Source of the DNA: Arthrobacter sp. ISL-65
GTDB taxonomy: Bacteria; Actinomycetota; Actinomycetes; Actinomycetales; Micrococcaceae
DNA length: 60,505 nucleotides
Direction: 5' to 3'
NCBI RefSeq assembly: GCF_018613795.1
Contig: NZ_JAGGPN010000033.1
Location: 1 to 60,505, forward strand
Under the pieces are notes generated by a model that worked only from the letters and a program-made list of their open reading frames with translations, searched no databases and was not told where the DNA came from. Shown here piece by piece: positions 10,116 to 18,730 of the stretch (the stretch's first letter is position 1; every line of letters starts with the position of its first letter). Position numbers and translations under genes: made by a program.

Positions 10116-12091
10116 TGAATGTCCTGCAGTCTCTTGGCTTCTTCGGATGATTTGAGCTGCCAGGGGACGCTGGCAACCATGACGCCCGGCTCAAAGTGGA
10201 GCCGGGTCTTGATGCGGAGGGCTGTCTGGTTGTGCACCAGCTGCTCCCACCATTTGCCCACCACGTACTCGGGGATATAGACCACGATCAGGTCCCGGGG
10301 CGAGTCCCGGCGCATGTTCTTGATGTAGTCCATGATCGGCGTGACCGTCTCGCGGTAGGGGCTGGCGAGGATGGTCAGCGGAACCGGGATCTCCAGTTTC
10401 TCCCAGTCGGCAAGCGTGTGCGCTGTTTCCTCGGCGTTAATGTCCACCGTGATGGCGTCCAGCCGCGACGGCCGGGAAGCGCGCGCATAGGCCAGCGCCC
10501 GGAGCACGGGCTTGCGGACATGGGACACCAGCAGCACTGCGTGCACGCGGGTGGGCAGGGCGCGCGGCGACGAATCCTCGTCGACCGCCAGCTCCTTGGC
10601 CACGTTGTCGTAGTGCGCGCGGATGCTCCACATGATGAGGAACAGCACGAACATGGCAAGCAGGGCAATCCAGGCACCCTGTTCGAACTTGGTGATCAGC
10701 ACGATCACCAGCACCAGCGCGGTCATGCCGAAGCCGATCATGTTGATGGTGCGCGACTTGATCATCCGGCGCCGGACGGCCTTGTCCCTGGCCAGCTTCA
10801 GCTCGCGGCCCCAGTGCCGGACCATGCCCAGCTGGCTTGCCGTAAACGAAATGAAAACGCCGACGATGTACAGCTGGATGAGCTTGGTGACATCCGCGTT
10901 GAACGACAGGATCAGCACCAGGGCGCCGGCCGCCAGGGCAAGCACACCGTTGCTGAAGGCAAGCCTGTCGCCGCGGGTGCGCAGCTGCCGGGGCAGGTAT
11001 CCGTCCTGGGCGAGGATGGAGCCCAGCACCGGAAAGCCGTTGAAGGCCGTGTTGGAGGCAAAGACGAGGATGACGCCCGTGGCCGCGACCACGATGTAGA
11101 ACGGAATGGAGCCGGCACCGAAGATGGTCTGCGCGATCTGGCTGATGGCCGGGTTCTGGATGTAGCCCTCGGGCAACGGCTGCCCGTTGAGCAGGAACTC
11201 CGTTGCCGGATCCAGCACGATGTGCACTTTGGTGGCGTTGGCCAGGTAGATAATGCCTGCCAGCATGGCTGAGGCGATGATCCCGAGCAGCAGCAGCGTG
11301 CTGGCCGCGTTCTTGCTCTTCGGCTTTTGGAAGTTGGGTACGCCGTTGCTGATGGCTTCCACACCCGTCAGGGCGGCGGCACCCGATGAGAATGCCCGCA
11401 ACAGCAGGAATGCGCCCGCGAGTCCGACGAGGCCCTGGTCGAAACCAGGGGCGGGGACAATCTCGAACGCGGCCGAGGGCGCCCGGCCCAGCTGGCCGGT
11501 CACGGCCTGGAAGATGCCGACGGCGGTCATGCCCAGGATGGAGGCCATGAAGATGTACGTCGGCACCGCGAAAACGCTGCCTGCTTCCTTGATGCCGCGC
11601 AGGTTGACGAGCGCCAGGAGCACCACGCCGATAGTGGCGATCAGTGCCTGCTGGCCATGGAGTGACGGGATAGCGGTGGTGAGGTAGGCGGCCGCGGATG
11701 ACATGGACACGGCAACGGTGAGCACGTAGTCCACGAGCAGCGCAGACGCCACGGTCAGTCCGGCGTACTTGCCCAGGTTCACGTTGGCGATCTCATAGTC
11801 GCCTCCGCCTGAGGGGTAGGCGTGGACGTTCTGGCGGTAGGACGCCACGACGGTCAGCAGGACCACCATGACAGCGAGGCCCACGAGCGGTGAGAATGCC
11901 ACGGCGCTCACGCCGGCCAAGGCCAGCGTGAGGAGAATCTCATCGGGGGCGTAGGCAACGGAGGACAGTGCATCCGAGGCGAAGATGGGCAGCGCTATCC
12001 TCTTCGGCAGGAGCGTGTGGGCCATCCTGTCGTTCCGGAAGGGCCTCCCCACCAGCACGCGCTTCACGGCATTCAGAATTGTCAGCACCAC
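10112..12091 (-). CDS. APC-superfamily permease with cytosolic C-terminal domain
   Basis: A 659-aa integral membrane protein of the amino acid-polyamine-organocation superfamily. About 12 hydrophobic segments lie in residues 30-490, with the characteristic first helix FASDALSSVAYAPDEILLTL, followed by a roughly 160-residue soluble tail (HAVLLVSHVRKPVLRALAYA, ending KRLQDIQ). Homologues are usually annotated as amino acid permeases. The divergent neighbours are two TrkA-type K+-gating proteins, as in M. tuberculosis Rv2690c-ceoB-ceoC, so a role in K+ or amino acid transport gated by those proteins is a reasonable inference. The start is a GTG at 12091; a second GTG one codon in (12088) is exactly 6 nt after a TAACTT hexamer and may be the true leaderless start. 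Confidence 0.9.
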   Translation of the reverse strand: MVLTILNAVKRVLVGRPFRNDRMAHTLLPKRIALPIFASDALSSVAYAPDEILLTLALAGVSAVAFSPLVGLAVMVVLLTVVASYRQNVHAYPSGGGDYEIANVNLGKYAGLTVASALLVDYVLTVAVSMSSAAAYLTTAIPSLHGQQALIATIGVVLLALVNLRGIKEAGSVFAVPTYIFMASILGMTAVGIFQAVTGQLGRAPSAAFEIVPAPGFDQGLVGLAGAFLLLRAFSSGAAALTGVEAISNGVPNFQKPKSKNAASTLLLLGIIASAMLAGIIYLANATKVHIVLDPATEFLLNGQPLPEGYIQNPAISQIAQTIFGAGSIPFYIVVAATGVILVFASNTAFNGFPVLGSILAQDGYLPRQLRTRGDRLAFSNGVLALAAGALVLILSFNADVTKLIQLYIVGVFISFTASQLGMVRHWGRELKLARDKAVRRRMIKSRTINMIGFGMTALVLVIVLITKFEQGAWIALLAMFVLFLIMWSIRAHYDNVAKELAVDEDSSPRALPTRVHAVLLVSHVRKPVLRALAYARASRPSRLDAITVDINAEETAHTLADWEKLEIPVPLTILASPYRETVTPIMDYIKNMRRDSPRDLIVVYIPEYVVGKWWEQLVHNQTALRIKTRLHFEPGVMVASVPWQLKSSEEAKRLQDIQ

Positions 12092-12182
12092 ACAAAGTTA
12101 GTCTGATTCGCACGCGATGTCATGGCAGGTTTCCGGCGGTAGAGTCTTACGGAGCAGTCGGCGAGAGTTGAGGAGAGAACGC

Positions 12183-12854
12183 GTGGCGCACTTCGTGATC
12201 ATGGGTTGTGGACGCGTCGGGGCCACCTTGGCGCACACGCTCGAGGACGCCGGCCATTCGGTGGCCATCATCGACCAGGACGACCGCGCCTTCCGCCGCC
12301 TCCGCTCGGGCTTCACCGGCCGGAAAGTCACCGGCGTCGGCTTCGACCGCGACACCCTGACGCAGGCGGGCGTTGCAGACGCCTATGCCTTCGCGGCAGT
12401 ATCCAGCGGCGACAACTCCAATATCCTGGCGACCAGGGTGGCGCGCGAGACCTTCCACGTGCCGCACGTCGTGGCCCGCATCTACGATCCCGGCCGCGCC
12501 GAGATCTACCAGCGGCTGGGCATCCCCACGGTGGCCGCGGTGCGCTGGAGCGCCGACCAGGTCCTGCGCCGCATCCTTCCGGAACAGCACCTCGCCGGCG
12601 ACTTCCGCGACCCCTCCGGCCGCCTCGTGCTGGCCGAACTCGACCTCCACCCGGAATGGGTGGGCCATCCGGTCTCCTCCATCGAAAAGGTGGCCGACGT
12701 CCGGGTCGCCTACCTGACAAGGTTCGGCGAAGGGATACTGCCCGCCGCGGGCACCTCCTACCAGGACGGCGATACCGTGCACGCCATGCTGCGGGCGGAC
12801 CGCACGTCCGAAGTCGCCCACATCCTCGCCAAAGCACCCGCCAAGGAGTCCTAA
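12183..12854 (+). CDS. trkA: TrkA-family potassium uptake regulator (RCK protein, CeoB-like)
   Basis: A 223-aa cytosolic NAD(H)-binding gating subunit for a K+ transporter. It starts at a GTG preceded by GAGGAGAG, giving MAHFVIMGCGRVGATLAHTL: the Rossmann GxGxxG (CGRVG) and the acidic end of beta-2 (AIIDQDD) define RCK_N. The second half (about residues 140-215) is an RCK_C domain. It is followed directly, with no gap, by a paralogue, forming the two-gene ceoB/ceoC arrangement of actinobacteria. No membrane partner of the TrkH/KtrB type is in the window; the divergent APC permease is the only transporter nearby. Confidence 0.92.
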   Translation: MAHFVIMGCGRVGATLAHTLEDAGHSVAIIDQDDRAFRRLRSGFTGRKVTGVGFDRDTLTQAGVADAYAFAAVSSGDNSNILATRVARETFHVPHVVARIYDPGRAEIYQRLGIPTVAAVRWSADQVLRRILPEQHLAGDFRDPSGRLVLAELDLHPEWVGHPVSSIEKVADVRVAYLTRFGEGILPAAGTSYQDGDTVHAMLRADRTSEVAHILAKAPAKES

Positions 12855-13706
12855 GTGAAAGTCGTCATCGTCGGGGCCGGAAGCGTCGGCTCCTCGATTG
12901 CCCGTGAGCTGCTGGCCCACAAGCACGAGATCCTGCTGATCGACCTGAAGCCTGAGGTGATTGGGCGCAGCGGCCTGCGCGGGGCGCACTGGCTGGTGGG
13001 CGACGCCTGCGAGTTGAGCACTCTGCAGGATGCGAAGCTCGAGGACGCGGACGTGGTGGTTTCCGCCACAGGCGATGACAAGGTGAACCTCGTCGTCTCG
13101 CTGCTGGCCAAGACCGAGTTCGGCATCGGACGCACCGTGGGACGCGTGAACAACCCGAAGAACGACTGGATGTTCAATGACTCGTGGGGCGTGGACGTTG
13201 CCGTGAACACGCCCCAGCTCATGACGGCGCTGGTGGAGGAAGCTGTGGAGATCGGCGACCTGGTCCGGCTGCTGACCCTGCAGACAGGTGTCTCGTCCAT
13301 CGTCGAGTTCACGGTGCCGCATGACTCCCACGCCATCGGGCTGACGGTGGGCGACATCGACTGGCCGGAGGACTCCACGCTGGTGGCCATCCTGCGGGAC
13401 CAGGCACCGATCACACCCAGCCGGGACGATGTCATTGACGGCGGCGACGAGCTGTTTTTCGTCACCACCATCGCGGCCGAAAACCAGCTGCGCGAGCTCC
13501 TGTCACCCGGCTCCAGCGAAGGACACGGCTCCAGCGAAGGGGACGCGTCCAATGAGGGGCACGGTTCAAGCGAGGGATTCAGTTCAGGCGACGGACAAGC
13601 GTCCGGCGAGGGGCAGACCACCGGCGCTTCACCGCAGGCCGGCGCGACCGCAGCAGTGGCGCCGGCAACTGCAGATCAGCTGGACGACGACGGCTTCGAC
13701 GGCTGA
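12855..13706 (+). CDS. trkB: TrkA-family potassium uptake regulator (CeoC-like) with repetitive tail
   Basis: Second RCK protein of the pair, 283 aa, with the GTG start immediately after the TAA of the first gene and AAGGAG just upstream. The N-terminus is VVIVGAGSVGSSIARELL (dinucleotide-binding Rossmann fold, GxGxxG) ending in LLIDLKPE; RCK_C covers about residues 135-215. Unlike typical homologues (about 220 aa), it continues into a low-complexity Gly/Ser/Glu tail (residues about 219-254) encoded by six 18-bp units, then an Ala-rich end. The last 31 bp overlap the convergent DUF3159 gene. Confidence 0.92.
   Translation: MKVVIVGAGSVGSSIARELLAHKHEILLIDLKPEVIGRSGLRGAHWLVGDACELSTLQDAKLEDADVVVSATGDDKVNLVVSLLAKTEFGIGRTVGRVNNPKNDWMFNDSWGVDVAVNTPQLMTALVEEAVEIGDLVRLLTLQTGVSSIVEFTVPHDSHAIGLTVGDIDWPEDSTLVAILRDQAPITPSRDDVIDGGDELFFVTTIAAENQLRELLSPGSSEGHGSSEGDASNEGHGSSEGFSSGDGQASGEGQTTGASPQAGATAAVAPATADQLDDDGFDG
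13509..13616. repeat. Six tandem 18-bp units encoding the TrkB tail
   Basis: Units begin at 13509, 13527, 13545, 13563, 13581 and 13599. The first two are nearly identical (GGCTCCAGCGAAGG core) and later ones drift. They encode GSSEGH, GSSEGD, ASNEGH, GSSEGF, SSGDGQ and ASGEGQ. Confidence 0.85.
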
Positions 13707-14431
13707 CCGTCCGGCGTTGCCGCAGGCCTGGTGATGAGCCAGGCGAGCCACACACCGAGGATGTACAGCGGCGCTCCCATGATGAGCCTGGTGGTGGCCA
13801 ATGCCGCCAGCCCGTCCGGACCCATCAGGTACAGGGGAACCTGCACCAGCAGGCGCAGCAGCAGCACGCCGACAATGATCCATGTGCCCAGCCGGTAGGC
13901 GCGCACCCGGGCCGGGTCCTTGCGCCAGTCCAGGCCCTCGTTCCGGATGAACCCGAACAGCAGGCCCGCGATCGGCCAGCGGACGGCGATGGAGATGACC
14001 ATCGCCACGATGTAGGCCGCGTTGGTCAGGAATCCCGGAAGATAAAAGTCTTCGGCCTTGCCGGTGGTGTTGGCGAGCCATGCGGAGATGCCCACACCGA
14101 CGACGCCGGCCAGTGCCTGGGTCAGCGGACGGCGCTGCACGAGCCGGACCACGGTGAAGATGGCGGCGGTGCCCAGGGCAGCAATGAGCGACGGCGTCAG
14201 GGCGCTGGTGGCGGTGAAGGCGACCAGGAAGACCAGGCCGGGCAGGATGCTCTCGGCGATTCCCTGGTAACCGCCGGCGCTCTTGAGCACGTCGATGCGG
14301 CCGTCGTGGGTACGGTGCAGCCCTGCCTTGGACGCGTAGTCCTCGGCCAGCCCTGCAAAACCCGGGGTCTCGGGCGCGGGCTTGGGTTCTTCGCTGCCCG
14401 GTCCCGAATCGGGGTTCTCAGGCAAAGTCAT
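13676..14431 (-). CDS. DUF3159 membrane protein
   Basis: A 251-aa integral membrane protein of the actinobacterial DUF3159 family (M. tuberculosis Rv2693c type). After a hydrophilic N-terminal tail of about 60 residues come five or six hydrophobic helices, including ILPGLVFLVAFTATSALTPS, and the family-typical ALTQALAGVVGVGISAWLA with FYLPGFLTNAAY. The start is the ATG at 14431, in an ATGA overlap with the OB-fold gene. The function of the family is unknown. It overlaps the convergent trkB gene tail-to-tail. Confidence 0.9.
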   Translation of the reverse strand: MTLPENPDSGPGSEEPKPAPETPGFAGLAEDYASKAGLHRTHDGRIDVLKSAGGYQGIAESILPGLVFLVAFTATSALTPSLIAALGTAAIFTVVRLVQRRPLTQALAGVVGVGISAWLANTTGKAEDFYLPGFLTNAAYIVAMVISIAVRWPIAGLLFGFIRNEGLDWRKDPARVRAYRLGTWIIVGVLLLRLLVQVPLYLMGPDGLAALATTRLIMGAPLYILGVWLAWLITRPAATPDGQPSKPSSSS

Positions 14432-14757
14432 TGGTTCTCCTGGCGGGACAATATCTCGTAGCGGGGGTTGAACATGGTGGGCATACCTTCTTTTACGGTC
14501 AGCATGCCTTCGAGTCTAAGTTCCGTCCCCGCGTCGATCCCTGGAATGCGGCGGCGGCCCAGCCAGATGACCCGCAGCCGCCCGCGTCGTTTCGTGACCG
14601 GGGTGTCGTGGTCCGAGACGACGGCCATGAAGGCTGCCACTTGCGACGGGGGCGCGTAGGTTACCGACTCGATAAATCCGTGGCACAGGACGCGCCCGCG
14701 CTCCGGCAGCCCGCCGATGGGTACCGCCTGGTCCTGCGGGCCGCCTGCGTCAACCAA
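14428..14757 (-). CDS. OB-fold nucleic acid-binding domain protein
   Basis: About 109 aa. The core RVLCHGFIESVTYAPPSQVA, then LRVIWLGRRRIPGIDAGTEL and LRLEGMLTVKEG is the beta-barrel pattern of an OB-fold, matching Rv2694c in M. tuberculosis, which occupies the same place in the gene order. I propose the TTG at 14757 as start; it overlaps the DUF3710 stop by 8 nt and has a GGAG upstream. The start is uncertain because no ATG or GTG is well placed. The nucleic acid target is unknown. Confidence 0.75.
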   Translation of the reverse strand: MVDAGGPQDQAVPIGGLPERGRVLCHGFIESVTYAPPSQVAAFMAVVSDHDTPVTKRRGRLRVIWLGRRRIPGIDAGTELRLEGMLTVKEGMPTMFNPRYEILSRQENQ

Positions 14758-15463
14758 TCTGAGTGATCTCCGGCCCGCGCTCGGGCTGCTCGAGGTCCGG
14801 CGCGCTGGGGGCCACGGGTCCCGCAGCGTCCTTGGGCAGGCGCAGCTGCAGCAGGTCGCGGGGCGGCATGGGGTTCTCGCCCCTGATGACGACGATTTTC
14901 CGGAACAGGTCCTCGAGGCCGGCGGCCGCTTCACGGTCCAGCGCGGCCTCGCCACCGAAAACGCCGCGCAGGAACCAGCGGGGGCCGTCGACGCCGATGA
15001 AGCGGGCGGCACGGTAACCCTGACTGCCGTCCGGGGCGCCTGCCGGCAGCTTGGCCACGAGTTCGACGCCGTACTCTCCCGGGATCTCCTCAACCTGGCC
15101 GCCCTGGCCACCCACAGACTGCCCGAGCTGCTCCCGGATCTCGTCCCAGAGCCCTTCGGAGCGGGGCGCGGCAAATGCCTGCAGCTGCAGGCTCGACCCC
15201 TCAAGGTCCATGGTCACGGCGACGACGCGCTGGGTTGCTTCCTCAACTTCAAGCCGGAGCTGGAGTCCGTCGCGCGGGGCAATGAGCAGGGCGCCGAGGT
15301 CCACATAGCCGTCGCGGCTGCTGACCTCGGAGACGTCGAAGGGGCCGTTGGCCCTGCGGTTGTCCGCGGCATTCTCGGCCGGTTCCGGGGTGACATCCTC
15401 CTGGAAGTCCTCCGGTTCTGCCGATTCCTGCTTCTTGGCTTTCTTGCCCCGCCCAAAAACCAT
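14750..15463 (-). CDS. DUF3710 domain-containing protein
   Basis: A 237-aa soluble protein of the actinobacterial DUF3710 family (Rv2696c type). It starts MVFGRGKKAKKQESAEPEDF, a basic then acidic leader, followed by the conserved core (GPFDVSEV, YVDLGALLIAP, LRLEVEEATQ, RFIGVDGPRWFLRGVFGG). The ATG at 15463 is preceded by AAGGAGACAACGC, a good ribosome-binding site, and excludes a longer open frame upstream. Co-location with dut and the OB-fold gene is conserved. The function is unknown. Confidence 0.9.
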   Translation of the reverse strand: MVFGRGKKAKKQESAEPEDFQEDVTPEPAENAADNRRANGPFDVSEVSSRDGYVDLGALLIAPRDGLQLRLEVEEATQRVVAVTMDLEGSSLQLQAFAAPRSEGLWDEIREQLGQSVGGQGGQVEEIPGEYGVELVAKLPAGAPDGSQGYRAARFIGVDGPRWFLRGVFGGEAALDREAAAGLEDLFRKIVVIRGENPMPPRDLLQLRLPKDAAGPVAPSAPDLEQPERGPEITQIG

Positions 15464-15536
15464 GCGTTGTCTCCTTAGTTGTGATCGTGTCGCGCGCCCC
15501 GAATCGCGGGTGTGCAGCTCAGCCGGTGTTGTGCCG

Positions 15537-16082
15537 CTACGTGCCCGGAACGGCAAACCCGCCCGTGGAGCCGAACCCGCCGGCACCGCGGACAGAGTCG
15601 TTCAGCTCCCCCACGGCGACGAACTGCGCGTGCTCCACGCGCTGGATCACCATCTGTGCAATTCTATCGCCGCGCCGCAGTTCTATGGCCTGGTCCCGGT
15701 CGGTGTTGAGCAGCGTCACCGCGATCTCTCCGCGGTACCCGGCGTCGACAGTCCCAGGTGCATTCACGACGGTAAGCCCGTGCTTGGTGGCGAGGCCCGA
15801 GCGGGGGTGGATGAGGGCTACAAAACCATCAGGCAGGGCGATGGATACACCGGTGGGGACGAGGCGCCGCTCGCCCGGCTCGAGCACCACGTCCTCGCGG
15901 GCCCGCAGATCCGCCCCGGCGTCACCGGGGTGGGCGTACGACGGCGCTTCCAGGCCGTCGTCGAGCATTTTCAGCTGCACCTGCACCGTGGGTGCTCCGA
16001 ATTCCGCCCTGGGCGGCTGCGCAGCGGCAGCCGTGGGGGCTTGCTGCGCCAAGGATGTCATGGCAGTTGATTCGTCAGTCAC
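15537..16082 (-). CDS. dut: dUTP diphosphatase (deoxyuridine triphosphatase)
   Basis: Trimeric dUTPase converting dUTP to dUMP and PPi, limiting uracil in DNA and feeding thymidylate synthesis. All five motifs are seen in the 181-aa frame: HPGDAGADLRA, HPRSGLATKHGL, GTVDAGYRGEI with the catalytic Asp, RGDRIAQMVIQ, and the C-terminal arm RGAGGFGSTGG. The first in-frame start is a GTG at 16082; an ATG seven codons later (16061) is also possible, since the family domain begins only around residue 32. It is divergent from DUF3093. Confidence 0.96.
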   Translation of the reverse strand: MTDESTAMTSLAQQAPTAAAAQPPRAEFGAPTVQVQLKMLDDGLEAPSYAHPGDAGADLRAREDVVLEPGERRLVPTGVSIALPDGFVALIHPRSGLATKHGLTVVNAPGTVDAGYRGEIAVTLLNTDRDQAIELRRGDRIAQMVIQRVEHAQFVAVGELNDSVRGAGGFGSTGGFAVPGT

Positions 16083-16146
16083 AGTCCCACACTCTATCGC
16101 CCGCGCTCTGACTCCTCCTACTGCAGAAGGTCCTCATACGGGCCAC

Positions 16147-16152
16147 TAAGCT
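16147..16152 (+). promoter_or_regulatory. -10 hexamer of a probable leaderless promoter (DUF3093)
   Basis: TAAGCT followed by exactly 6 nt and the ATG at 16159, with no Shine-Dalgarno in the right place. This predicts transcription starting at or next to the start codon. Confidence 0.55.
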
Positions 16153-16158
16153 GGGGGC

Positions 16159-16647
16159 ATGCCCGAATCAAGCGCCGCCGTCCCTTCCCGCAACCCGTCT
16201 TCACCGGACGAAACCGTGCTTTTCTCCGAGAAGCTGTGGCCCGGCGCCTGGATTTGGGTTGTGGCCCTGGGTATCGCCTCAGCGGGCATCCTGGTCTTCG
16301 CCCCCATCAGTATGGTGGCCGGATTCACGGCAGCCGCTGTTCTGTTCGCCATCGAAGCCGTACTGCTGGTCCTGTCCACGCCGTCAGTGTCGGTGACCAC
16401 ACGCACCCTTCAGGTGGGCCGGGCCAGCATCGAACGCAGCCTGATCGGCGGGGCGGCGGCGCACCGCGGCAAAGAGGCGACGGCGGAGCGTGGCACGCGC
16501 CTGAACGGCCTCGCCTACATGTGCATCCGGGGATGGATTGACCCGGTGGTCAGGATCGAGATCACGGACCCGTCGGACCCCACGCCGTACTGGCTGACGT
16601 CCACCCGCCGCCCAGAGGAACTCGTGGCCGCCATCAACGGGGACTAG
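16159..16647 (+). CDS. DUF3093 membrane protein
   Basis: A 162-aa protein of the DUF3093 family (Rv2698 type). Two adjacent hydrophobic helices (WIWVVALGIASAGILVFA and MVAGFTAAAVLFAIEAVLLV) near residues 30-75 are followed by a soluble domain containing LNGLAYMCIRGWIDPVVRIE and the C-terminal DPTPYWLTSTRRPEELVAAI motif characteristic of the family. It is a single gene divergent from dut. The function is unknown. Confidence 0.9.
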   Translation: MPESSAAVPSRNPSSPDETVLFSEKLWPGAWIWVVALGIASAGILVFAPISMVAGFTAAAVLFAIEAVLLVLSTPSVSVTTRTLQVGRASIERSLIGGAAAHRGKEATAERGTRLNGLAYMCIRGWIDPVVRIEITDPSDPTPYWLTSTRRPEELVAAINGD

Positions 16648-16674
16648 GTAGGGGGTCAGCCCTCGCAATCGCGC

Positions 16675-16974
16675 CTAGCCTTCACAGTCGCGACAGTACA
16701 GCAGCCCGTTCTTTTCGCGGGCGATCTGGGAGCGGTGCCGGACCAGGAAGCACGAGGCACAAGTGAATTCGTCGGCCTGGGCGGGCATCACGCGGACCGT
16801 CAGCTCCTCGCCCGACAGGTCGGCTCCGGGAAGCTCGTAGCCTTCGGCGAGGTCGGACTCGTCCTCCTCCACCACTGCCGTCGGTTTCTCGACACGGCGG
16901 GTCTTCAGCTCCTCAATCGAGTCCTCGCTGAGGTCCTCTTCGGACTTCCGCGGCGCATCGTAATCAGTCGCCAT
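16675..16974 (-). CDS. DUF4193 small zinc-ribbon protein
   Basis: A 99-aa acidic protein with a C-terminal zinc ribbon: CASC and CRDC pairs (pattern Cx2C-x18-Cx2C) in EFTCASCFLVRHRSQIA and LLYCRDCEG. It starts MATDYDAPRKSEEDLSEDS. It corresponds to Rv2699c in the conserved block. Members are abundant in actinobacteria but of unknown function; a nucleic-acid or ribosome association would be a guess. Confidence 0.92.
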   Translation of the reverse strand: MATDYDAPRKSEEDLSEDSIEELKTRRVEKPTAVVEEDESDLAEGYELPGADLSGEELTVRVMPAQADEFTCASCFLVRHRSQIAREKNGLLYCRDCEG

Positions 16975-17233
16975 GGCCTGCTGTCACACTCCGTCGAATC
17001 GCTCGAATGACTCATCCGGCACAACGCCGGACGAACCTGGTTTGTGCCCGGTCACGCGCACATTCTCCCTTTCTGCCGCGGGGAAAAGCCATATCCGGAA
17101 CCAACGCCTCCCCGGGCTTCCAACAACCGGCCGAAACTCCCGGAATTTCGCGGCGCGCCCTCTGCCCTAACGGGAAAAGACAGTGCGGGGTGGCAGAGTT
17201 TCGAATGATAGTAATGCCAGGGTGGAGGATTGT

Positions 17234-18727
17234 ATGCAGGATCTACGGCTTGTAGGCGTGCACGACGACGGGGAGCATCTCCTGTTAAGCGGCACCGACG
17301 GCGCAATGTTCCGGCTGCCGATCAACGAGGCGCTCAGACTGGCTGCCAGCCGGCCCTCTGCACGCCTGTCCGCGGTCGCCTCGGTGACCTTGTCCCCCCG
17401 CGACATCCAGGCGAAAATCCGCAGCGGCTCCACCGCAGCCGAGGTTGCCGCCGCCTGCGGCATGCCGCTGGAAAAGGTGGAGCGGTACGAAGGGCCAGTC
17501 CTGGCCGAACGCGCGTACACCGCCCAGCAGGCCCAGAAGGTGGAGGTCGCCTCCCCCGCCCCGGGGCACGACGTCTACCGTTCGGCCTTCGGCGACAACC
17601 CTGCCACCCTCGGCGACATGGTGGCCCACCGGCTCACCGCCCACGGCATCCAGTCCTCCACACTTGAGTGGGATTCATGGCGCCGGCCGGACGGCACCTG
17701 GACCGTGGTGGCCAAGTTTGACGCCGCACCCGGGGGCCACGCGAGCATCGGCGAAGAACCCCCCGCGATGTGGACCTTCAACCCCACCCGCAAATCCCTG
17801 CAGAACGCGAACCGCTGGGCCCAGCAGCTCAGCGAACTGGAGCCTTTGGACGGACCTGTGCCGGCCCGCCGGCTGTCCGCGGTGTCCGACAGGCCATTCG
17901 ACTTCGAAACCGACGCGGAGGCAGCGGCCCGCACCGGCATTGGGGCCGGCGCTGGAACTGGCACCGAGCAGCAGAAAGACCCGGACGGCCTGCTGGACAT
18001 GCTGCGTTCGCGGCGTGGCCAGCGGCTTGGTGTGGATGAGGACAGCGACGACGCCCTGGCGCTGCTGCTGGCAAACGGTGTCCCGGCCGCCCACCCGCGG
18101 GCCGAGGAAGCACCCGCAGGCACAGAGGCCGAAGCGCCGGCCGACGGTTCCTGGCAGTCGCATAATTCGGTGGATCCCGATGATTCTGTGCAGCAGGACG
18201 GTGCAGAACAGGATCCCGAGTCAGAACCGGAGGATAACGACGACGACGGCGCCGCCGAGGCTCCGGCAGCGGAGTTCACGCTGGCACGACGCCGTGACGG
18301 CCGGCCCTCGATGGTCTCCCGCCTCAACCTGGTGCCCCGGCACGAGGAATCCGACGACGAGTCGCTGAAGCTTCACGACGGCGTCAGCACCCACACCCGC
18401 GAAATCACCATAGTCCCCGGTAACCCGGCAGCCGAAAAGCACAGTCCGGCCAAGCCCGAGGAGCCCAACTCACCGGCGGCGCAGGCCACCGGCCCGGTTA
18501 CCGGCCGTCCGGCGCCTGCCAACCCGGGGCTGGACGAGCTCCTGGGCCGCGGCAATGCCCGGCGCCGCATGGACGGCAGCCGCATGGAGGGGGCACGGCC
18601 GCAGCCTGGCCAGGGAGCATCCCGCGCCGATCAGGAGCGGGACGAACCGGAACGCCAGCCGTCCCGGCCGAAACGCTCTAGCGTTCCCAGCTGGGACGAA
18701 ATCGTTTTCGGCACCCGCGGCGACTAA
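17234..18727 (+). CDS. sepH: Septation protein SepH
   Basis: Actinobacterial cell-division factor that in Streptomyces binds and promotes FtsZ assembly. The N-terminal DUF3071 domain (about residues 1-170) contains MQDLRLVGVHDDGEHLLLSG, the helix-turn-helix-like ARLSAVASVTLSPRDIQAKI then TAAEVAAACGMPLEKVERYE, and VYRSAFGDNPATLGDMV. A long acidic, disordered C-terminus of about 300 residues ends SVPSWDEIVFGTRGD, the usual C-terminal signature. I chose the ATG at 17234 (497 aa) because GGAGG precedes it by 6 nt; the frame is open further upstream to 17183. Confidence 0.92.
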   Translation: MQDLRLVGVHDDGEHLLLSGTDGAMFRLPINEALRLAASRPSARLSAVASVTLSPRDIQAKIRSGSTAAEVAAACGMPLEKVERYEGPVLAERAYTAQQAQKVEVASPAPGHDVYRSAFGDNPATLGDMVAHRLTAHGIQSSTLEWDSWRRPDGTWTVVAKFDAAPGGHASIGEEPPAMWTFNPTRKSLQNANRWAQQLSELEPLDGPVPARRLSAVSDRPFDFETDAEAAARTGIGAGAGTGTEQQKDPDGLLDMLRSRRGQRLGVDEDSDDALALLLANGVPAAHPRAEEAPAGTEAEAPADGSWQSHNSVDPDDSVQQDGAEQDPESEPEDNDDDGAAEAPAAEFTLARRRDGRPSMVSRLNLVPRHEESDDESLKLHDGVSTHTREITIVPGNPAAEKHSPAKPEEPNSPAAQATGPVTGRPAPANPGLDELLGRGNARRRMDGSRMEGARPQPGQGASRADQERDEPERQPSRPKRSSVPSWDEIVFGTRGD

Positions 18728-18730
18728 GTA

